A stretch of DNA of 64,000 bases from PALSA-600 sp963842335 (lineage in GTDB: Bacteria > Actinomycetota > Thermoleophilia > Gaiellales > Gaiellaceae), in the NCBI GenBank assembly GCA_963842335.1, contig CAWJGF010000003.1, forward strand, positions 254,610-318,609, written 5' to 3'. Numbering within the stretch: the stretch's first letter is position 1; each line of letters begins with the position of its first letter. Shown piece after piece: positions 59,176 to 64,000 of this stretch. A program made the position numbers and the translations under genes. The notes under the pieces were generated by a model. It ran no database searches. It was not told where the DNA came from and saw nothing but the letters and a program-made list of their open reading frames with translations.

Positions 59176-60606
59176 ATGGGCCGGAAGGGGTGGACATTGC
59201 TGACGGTCTGCGTGGCCACCTTCATGCTCCTGCTCGATATCACGATCGTGAACGTGGCCCTCCCGGCGATCCAGAAGGCGCTCAAGTCCTCATTCTCCGA
59301 CCTCCAATGGGTCGTCGATGCCTACGCGCTCACCCTCGCCACATGTGTTCTGACGGCGGGGGCGCTCGCCGACACCTTCGGGCGCAAGCGGCTCTTCATC
59401 ATCGGGATCGTCCTCTTCACGGCCGCCTCGGCGGCCTGCGGCATCGCGAACGACCCGTTGTTCCTGATCATCGGGCGTGCCGTCCAGGGAATCGGCGGCG
59501 CGATCATGTTCGCGACCGCCCTCGCGCTCATCTCCCAGGAGTTCCACGGCCGGGAGCGCGGCGCGGCCTTCGGGATCTGGGGGGCAACGATCGGCCTCGC
59601 GGTCGCGATCGGGCCGCTGGTCGGTGGGATGCTGACCTCGTGGCTCTCGTGGCGCTGGATCTTCCTCGTCAACATCCCGATCGGCGTCGCGGCCATCGCC
59701 CTCGCGGTCGCGCAGCTGCGCGAGTCGAGCGACCCCGACCACGGCAAGGTCGATGTCATCGGCCTCGTGACGCTGATCAGCGGCCTGTTCTGCTTGATCC
59801 TCGGGCTGATCGAGGGCAACACCCACGGCTGGTCGAGCAGCCTGATCATCGGACTGTTCGTTGCCGCCGCCGTCCTGATAACGGCGTTCGTGATCTCGCA
59901 GGCCGTGCAGCCGACCTCAATGGTCGACCTGAGCCTCTTCCGCCGCCCAGCCTTCGTCGGAGCCCAGATCACTGCGTTCGCGATCTCCTCGACCCTCTTC
60001 GCGATGTTCCTGTACCTGACGCTCTACCTCCAGGACGTGCTGGGGCTCTCGCCGCTACAGACCGGCGTGCGATTCCTGCCGCTGAGTCTCGTCTCGTTCG
60101 TTGCGGCGCCAATCGCCGGCCGGCTGTCCGCGCGCGTGCCGATCCGCCTGCTGCTCGGCTCAGGGCTCGCGCTCGTGGCGCTCTCGATGTGGCTGATGAG
60201 CGGTATCTCGCTGAGCTCCGACTGGACGACGCTCCTGCCCGGCTTCATCGTCGGCGGGATCGGGATCGGGCTCGTGAATGCACCGCTTGCGACCACCGCC
60301 GTCTCGACCGTTCGGCAGGAGCGGGCCGGGATGGCCTCGGGCATCAACAACACATTTCGCCAACTCGGGATAGCAACGGGTATCGCCGCACTCGGTGCGA
60401 TCTTCCTGAGCAAGATCGGCTCGTTCGGGTTCGGTGCCGCCGGTGCGCTGCCGCTCACCGCACGGGCTTCATTCATCTCTGGGCTGAACGAGATCCTCGA
60501 AGTCGGCGCTGTGGTCGCGGCGATCGGCGCGCTGCTTGCACTGCTGCTCGTGCGCAAGCAGGACTTCGTCTCGAGCGGGCCGCCGCCGCAGACCGCCGAG
60601 AGTTAG
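59176..60606 (+). CDS. MFS transporter, DHA2-type drug exporter
   Basis: A 476-residue major facilitator with about fourteen helices. Motif A-like GALADTFGRKRLF, the motif C-like GIWGATIGLAVAIGPLVGGM and the motif D1-like LLDITIVNVALPAIQ place it in the DHA2 (EmrB/QacA) group. It would export drugs or hydrophobic metabolites with proton uptake. Its start codon is six bases after TAGGTT. Confidence 0.9.
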   Translation: MGRKGWTLLTVCVATFMLLLDITIVNVALPAIQKALKSSFSDLQWVVDAYALTLATCVLTAGALADTFGRKRLFIIGIVLFTAASAACGIANDPLFLIIGRAVQGIGGAIMFATALALISQEFHGRERGAAFGIWGATIGLAVAIGPLVGGMLTSWLSWRWIFLVNIPIGVAAIALAVAQLRESSDPDHGKVDVIGLVTLISGLFCLILGLIEGNTHGWSSSLIIGLFVAAAVLITAFVISQAVQPTSMVDLSLFRRPAFVGAQITAFAISSTLFAMFLYLTLYLQDVLGLSPLQTGVRFLPLSLVSFVAAPIAGRLSARVPIRLLLGSGLALVALSMWLMSGISLSSDWTTLLPGFIVGGIGIGLVNAPLATTAVSTVRQERAGMASGINNTFRQLGIATGIAALGAIFLSKIGSFGFGAAGALPLTARASFISGLNEILEVGAVVAAIGALLALLLVRKQDFVSSGPPPQTAES

Positions 60607-60610
60607 AGGT

Positions 60611-60628
60611 TCGCCGCGAACGCGGCGA
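60611..60628. terminator. hairpin between convergent MFS and yqeY genes
   Basis: TCGCCGCG (60611-60618) pairs with CGCGGCGA (60621-60628) around AA, effectively a 7-base stem with a GAAC-like loop. No T-run follows on either strand. Confidence 0.5.
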
Positions 60629-60643
60629 CGGGGACCGGTCGGA

Positions 60644-61087
60644 TCACGCGAGTTTTTCGCGGACGATCTGACTGACCGCCGATCCGTCTGCGCGCCCGGC
60701 GATCTGCGGCATCACATCAGCCATCACTCGACCCATGTCGCGCATGTTCGTCGCCTTGTTCTCGGCGATCGAGTCATCGACGATTCGCTCGATCTCCTCG
60801 TCGGCGAGCGGCTCCGGCATGAACTCCTGCAGGATCGCGAGCTCTTCGTCTTCCTTCAGTGCCGACTCCTCGCGCCCGCCAGCTCTGAACGCGTCGGCGG
60901 CCTCGTGCCGTTTCTTGCGCTCGCGCTGGAGCACTTGCAGCTCCTCCTCGTCGGAGAGCGGCCGCTGCAGCTCCTTCTCGGCCGAGCGCAGGCTCGAGAG
61001 GATCAGGCGCAGGGCGTCGCGCCGCGTGTTGTCGCGCGCGCGCATCGCATCCTTGATCTCGTCCTCGAGCCGGGCGAGCACGCTCAT
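60644..61087 (-). CDS. yqeY: GatB/YqeY domain protein
   Basis: A 147-residue YqeY-type protein. Typical parts are LEDEIKDAMRARDNTRRDALRL at the N-terminus and the C-terminal NMRDMGRVMADVMPQIAGRADG. It may aid tRNA amidation or tRNA binding; function is not settled. ATG at 61087 overlaps the HIT gene stop (ATGA). Confidence 0.92.
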   Translation of the reverse strand: MSVLARLEDEIKDAMRARDNTRRDALRLILSSLRSAEKELQRPLSDEEELQVLQRERKKRHEAADAFRAGGREESALKEDEELAILQEFMPEPLADEEIERIVDDSIAENKATNMRDMGRVMADVMPQIAGRADGSAVSQIVREKLA

Positions 61088-61458
61088 CCCTCGATCACCG
61101 CCGTCGCGACAGCAGCCGGGACATCGGCCTGCGACTCCGCGCCGCCGCCGAGGATGTGCCAGTGCAGGTGAAAAACGGTTTGGCCGGCGCTCGCGCCGAC
61201 GTTCACCAGCACGCGGTAGTCGGTCAGCCCTGCCTTCTGCGCAGTCTCCGCGACGAACTCGAGCATGCGCTTCGTCTCCTTTGCATCGAACTCCGAGATC
61301 TCGCGGAACGTATCTACATGTCGGACCGGAAGCACGAGGATGTGCACCGGTGCCTGAGGATTGATGTCGTTGATCGCGACGAACCCTTTGCCCTCGTTGA
61401 CGTAGGCCCCGTTGCGGGCGATCCCACAAAAGGGGCAATCCTCATGCTGCTGCGGCAC
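61084..61458 (-). CDS. HIT-family hydrolase
   Basis: A 124-residue histidine-triad protein. CPFCGIARN gives the zinc-type N-terminus, VHILVLPVRHVD and the triad HLHWHIL complete it. It hydrolyses nucleotide conjugates such as AMP-lysine. GTG at 61458 is chosen because GGAGGAGG lies six bases upstream; GTG at 61464 is an alternative. It overlaps the end of the mtaB gene. Confidence 0.9.
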   Translation of the reverse strand: MPQQHEDCPFCGIARNGAYVNEGKGFVAINDINPQAPVHILVLPVRHVDTFREISEFDAKETKRMLEFVAETAQKAGLTDYRVLVNVGASAGQTVFHLHWHILGGGAESQADVPAAVATAVIEG

Positions 61459-62644
61459 GGACACCCTCCTCCGTGACGACGGCGCCTCGAACACGCACGA
61501 GGGCACCGACCGGCGCATCGACGAGCCACGGCGTGTAGTCGTCGCCGTAGCCGCGCCCAGGGCGGTCGACGAGCACCGAGTCCTCGACGCCCAGCTTGCC
61601 CGCCCAGCGGCGCAGGCACAACTCGTGCGAGAGCGCGCGCAAGCGTGCGGCGCGCTCTTTCTTCTCGTGGGCCGGAACCGGGTCGGCCGTTGCCGTGACG
61701 GTGCCCGGGCGGGGCGAGTACGGGAAGACGTGGACCTTCGTCAGGCCGGCGCGCTCGACCATGCGTAGCGTCCCTTCGAACGCCGCGGCGTCCTCGGCAG
61801 GGAAGCCGACGATCACGTCGGACGTGAGGTTGAACTCGTCTGCGAGCGGCTCGAGGCGGCGAAGGTAGGTCGCGGTCGAATAACGGCGGCGCATCGCTGC
61901 GAGCACTCCGTCGTCGCCGGACTGGAGCGGCACGTGCAGGTGCTTGGTCACCGTCGGGGTCTCGCGCAACGCGGCGACGAGCGCCGCATCGACATGATTG
62001 ATCTCGATCGAGCTCAGGCGAAGCCGCTCGAGCCCGGGCGTCGCGCCCGCGGCGCGGACGAGCCGCGGCAGGTCGAAGCCCGCGTCCCGGTCGCGGAAGC
62101 AACCGAGGTTGATGCCCGTGAGCACCACTTCGCGATGGCCCTGCTCGACCCGGCGCTGGACCTCGCGCAGCACGGCCGAAGCGCTGCGGCTGCGCGACGA
62201 GCCGCGCACGAGTGGGATGACGCAGAAATTGCAGCTGAATGAGCAGCCGTCCTGGATCTTCACGAAGGCGCGAACGCGATCGATGCGCGTGTCGGCCTGG
62301 ACGCAGCCGATCGCGCCGACGTCGCCCGCCACGAACGCCGCCGTCTCCTCGCTGCGCCGCGCGACCACGGTGACGTTGGCCGGCAGCCCCGCGAACGCCC
62401 CTCCCTCGAGGTTCGCCCCGCAGCCGGTGACGTAGACCCGGCGATGGGTTCGGGCCGCGCGGGCGACGGCCTTCCGGCTCTTCGCGAGCGCCTCGTTGGT
62501 GACACAGCAGGTGCTGATCACCGCGATCTCGGCATCCCGCTCACGACGGTCGGCGTGACCGTCACGAAGTAAGGCCTCGCGGACCTCGTGCACGTCGGCG
62601 TGCGAGACCTTGCAGCCGAGGAAGTCGACGCGGAACGTCGCCAC
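61442..62644 (-). CDS. mtaB: tRNA threonylcarbamoyladenosine methylthiotransferase MtaB-like radical SAM protein
   Basis: A 400-residue methylthiotransferase. N-terminal cluster cysteines are in FLGCKVSHAD, ISTCCVTNEA and YVTGCGANLEGG. The radical-SAM CxxxCxxC is DGCSFSCNFCVIP. HLHVPLQSGDDGVLAAMRR and the C-terminal TRAM-like domain follow. The MtaB assignment (over MiaB or RimO) rests on GCKV and the compact length. ATG at 62644. Confidence 0.85.
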   Translation of the reverse strand: MATFRVDFLGCKVSHADVHEVREALLRDGHADRRERDAEIAVISTCCVTNEALAKSRKAVARAARTHRRVYVTGCGANLEGGAFAGLPANVTVVARRSEETAAFVAGDVGAIGCVQADTRIDRVRAFVKIQDGCSFSCNFCVIPLVRGSSRSRSASAVLREVQRRVEQGHREVVLTGINLGCFRDRDAGFDLPRLVRAAGATPGLERLRLSSIEINHVDAALVAALRETPTVTKHLHVPLQSGDDGVLAAMRRRYSTATYLRRLEPLADEFNLTSDVIVGFPAEDAAAFEGTLRMVERAGLTKVHVFPYSPRPGTVTATADPVPAHEKKERAARLRALSHELCLRRWAGKLGVEDSVLVDRPGRGYGDDYTPWLVDAPVGALVRVRGAVVTEEGVRAAAA

Positions 62645-62658
62645 GCCCTGATGTTAGA

Positions 62659-63417
62659 TCAGGTCTTGCGATGCACGTCGGCGGCCCAGCCGTCGACGGC
62701 TGCACGCTCGACGTGCTCATACCCAGGGAGTCGCGGCTCCTCCGACATGAGGTACCCGGAAGTGACGAGCACGTCGGCGCTCGTGCGCCCAGGGAGTGCG
62801 AGCACTGCCGGGAGCGAGATGTTGGCAACCACCGTGCCCGCGGACGGGAGCTGATCTTCGCGCCCAACGATCCGCGCATCGACCTCGACGCCGTTGGCGC
62901 GGGCGTTCTCGAGCGTGGCGTCGATCGAGGCGGTCTCCACGTCGACGCCCACGACGGGGCCGAAGCCGAGAAGAGCCGCCGCGATCGCGAGCACACCCGA
63001 GCCGCAGCCGACGTCGAGCAGGGAGCTCGGCTCGAGCCGCTGGAACAATTCGAGGCAGAGCTGCGTCGTCGGGTGCGCGCCGGTTCCGAACGCGCGGCCG
63101 GGATCGATGACGACGAGCAGAGCATCCGTCGGCGGTGTCTCCCACGGCGGGCCGATCCAGAGCCGGCCGACCCGCACGGGCTGGTGGAACATCCGCCAGC
63201 GCTCCTCCCAGCCGCTCTCAACGTCCGCGCTCTCGGCGGCACCGAAGAAATGCCAGATCTTCTCCTCGCCCGCAGCGTCGGTATAGGCGACCAGCTCTAC
63301 CCCGCCGTCGTGCTCGACTTCTTCGAATCCCTGCGGGAACAGCTCGATCATCGTTGCCCGCGCTTCCTCGGCGCGCCGCTCGAGGACTTGCACGGAGACC
63401 CGCCGCAGGTCGCTCAA
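62659..63417 (-). CDS. prmA: ribosomal protein L11 methyltransferase
   Basis: A 252-residue S-adenosylmethionine enzyme. DPGRAFGTGAHPTTQ is the PrmA signature and LDVGCGSGVLAIAAA is the SAM-binding loop; NISLPAVLALPG replaces the usual NIL motif. It trimethylates ribosomal protein L11. It follows dnaJ with a 4-base overlap, as in many bacteria. Confidence 0.9.
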   Translation of the reverse strand: MSDLRRVSVQVLERRAEEARATMIELFPQGFEEVEHDGGVELVAYTDAAGEEKIWHFFGAAESADVESGWEERWRMFHQPVRVGRLWIGPPWETPPTDALLVVIDPGRAFGTGAHPTTQLCLELFQRLEPSSLLDVGCGSGVLAIAAALLGFGPVVGVDVETASIDATLENARANGVEVDARIVGREDQLPSAGTVVANISLPAVLALPGRTSADVLVTSGYLMSEEPRLPGYEHVERAAVDGWAADVHRKT

Positions 63418-64000
63418 CGGAAGGTGCTCTTCAACTTCCCGAAGAAGCTCTCTTCCTGGCGGTAGGTGTGCTCGTCACTCGCCAGCTCGAACTCGTCGAG
63501 CAGTCGTCGCTGGTCGGAGGTCAGATGCCGCGGCACCGAGACGTTGACGAGCACGCGGTGATCTCCCCGGCCGAAGCCCTGGAGCACCGGCATGCCCCGC
63601 CCGCGCAAGACGCGCACCTCGCCCGGCTGCACCCCGGCCGGCAGCTCCAGCTCGAGCGGCCCGGTGAGCGTCTCGACCGTCATCGTCGCCCCGAGTGAGG
63701 CCTGCACGATCGTCAGATCGACCTCCGAATAGACGTCGTTGCCCTCTCGCACGAAGCGCGCATCGGGTCGCACGCGGACGAGAACGTAGACGTCCCCCGC
63801 GCGGCCACCGCCGGGCGCGGCGTGCCCTTCTCCGGAAACGCGGATGCGCTGGCCGTCATGGATCCCGGCAGGTATCTCGACCTGCAGCGTGCGCCTGTCG
63901 ATCACGCGTCCCGCGCCGTCGCACGTCTTGCACGGATGCTCGACGATCTGGCCACGGCCGCCGCACTGCGGGCAGGCTTGCGCGCGCACGAACTCCCCGA
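63414..64000 (-). CDS. dnaJ: chaperone DnaJ, C-terminal part (runs off the window)
   Basis: The last 195 residues or so of DnaJ. Two of the four zinc-finger repeats are visible, CPQCGGRG and CKTCDGAG, followed by the substrate-binding domains (RTLQVEIPAGIHDGQRIR, DLTIVQASLGATMTVETL). The J domain and the first two zinc repeats lie beyond base 64000. The C-terminus is complete. Confidence 0.92.
   Translation of the reverse strand, partial: GEFVRAQACPQCGGRGQIVEHPCKTCDGAGRVIDRRTLQVEIPAGIHDGQRIRVSGEGHAAPGGGRAGDVYVLVRVRPDARFVREGNDVYSEVDLTIVQASLGATMTVETLTGPLELELPAGVQPGEVRVLRGRGMPVLQGFGRGDHRVLVNVSVPRHLTSDQRRLLDEFELASDEHTYRQEESFFGKLKSTFR

Noticed and set aside
59175..59178. Overlapping divergent ATG starts at CATG for phoH and the MFS gene
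   Set aside because: The phoH GTG at 59153 has a well-placed -10 hexamer, so the shared CATG is probably chance.
57795..60671. A 958-codon plus-strand open frame
   Set aside because: It runs across ybeY, phoH and the MFS gene in wrong frames, and those genes have intact signatures.

Overview
The window is GC-rich, tightly packed bacterial chromosome with many GTG starts, 4-base start/stop overlaps and apparently leaderless promoters. Gene content (split Liv transporter, mtaB-prmA-dnaJ and era-cdd-dgkA/PAP2-ybeY-phoH strings, GGEDT-type phosphofructokinase, deoC next to paired aldehyde dehydrogenases) suggests a high-GC Actinobacterium, plausibly Thermoleophilia-like. That placement is inference from content only. 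There are no rRNA genes, prophage, insertion sequences or CRISPR arrays; one tRNA-Leu(CAA) is present.

Layout. 1-1.5 kb: end of an ABC-2 type exporter (ATPase with a frameshift at the window edge, plus permease). 1.8-6.0 kb: livF-livG-livM-livH, minus strand. 6.0-8.2 kb: tRNA-Leu and small proteins. 8.3-26.6 kb: a minus-strand one-carbon block made of two transcription units. The first is iclR, corrinoid protein, MTHFR C-terminal-type protein, MetF, methyltetrahydrofolate methyltransferase, RamA-like activator, DUF1638, MttB-type methyltransferase, betaine-aldehyde-dehydrogenase-like, choline-dehydrogenase-like, fchA and a homocysteine methyltransferase. The second is gntR, dimethylglycine dehydrogenase, etfB, etfA and a DgcB-like Fe-S protein. 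27.3-33.0 kb, plus strand: formate-THF ligase and a glycine-betaine-type ABC importer (proV, double proW, proX). 33-41.6 kb: EamA transporter, HAD phosphatase, glycerophosphodiesterase, a PotABCD-type importer, PHP hydrolase and GlpD-like protein. 42-46.6 kb: a split, selenocysteine-containing NAD-type formate dehydrogenase. 46.6-56 kb: mixed metabolism. 56-64 kb: housekeeping genes.

Working together (inference). Choline is oxidised to glycine betaine (GMC and aldehyde dehydrogenases), or betaine is imported by ProVWX. The non-pyrrolysine MttB homologue moves one methyl to the corrinoid protein, which the RamA-like ASKHA protein keeps reduced. The pterin-binding methyltransferase passes it to tetrahydrofolate. 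Dimethylglycine is demethylated by the FAD/GcvT protein, with electrons leaving through EtfAB and DgcB. Methyl- and methylene-THF are oxidised by MetF, a dehydrogenase not seen here, and FchA. Fhs run in reverse gives formate and ATP, and formate dehydrogenase takes formate to CO2. The neighbouring glycerophosphodiesterase, GlpD and importer would fit feeding from glycerophosphocholine.

The most striking sequence-level observation is an in-frame TGA at 42209-42211 inside the formate dehydrogenase active-site motif. It is followed by a hairpin whose GGTCT loop lies 19-23 bases downstream, as in Escherichia coli fdhF. The catalytic subunit also lacks its N-terminal iron-sulfur part, which is a separate gene two positions downstream.
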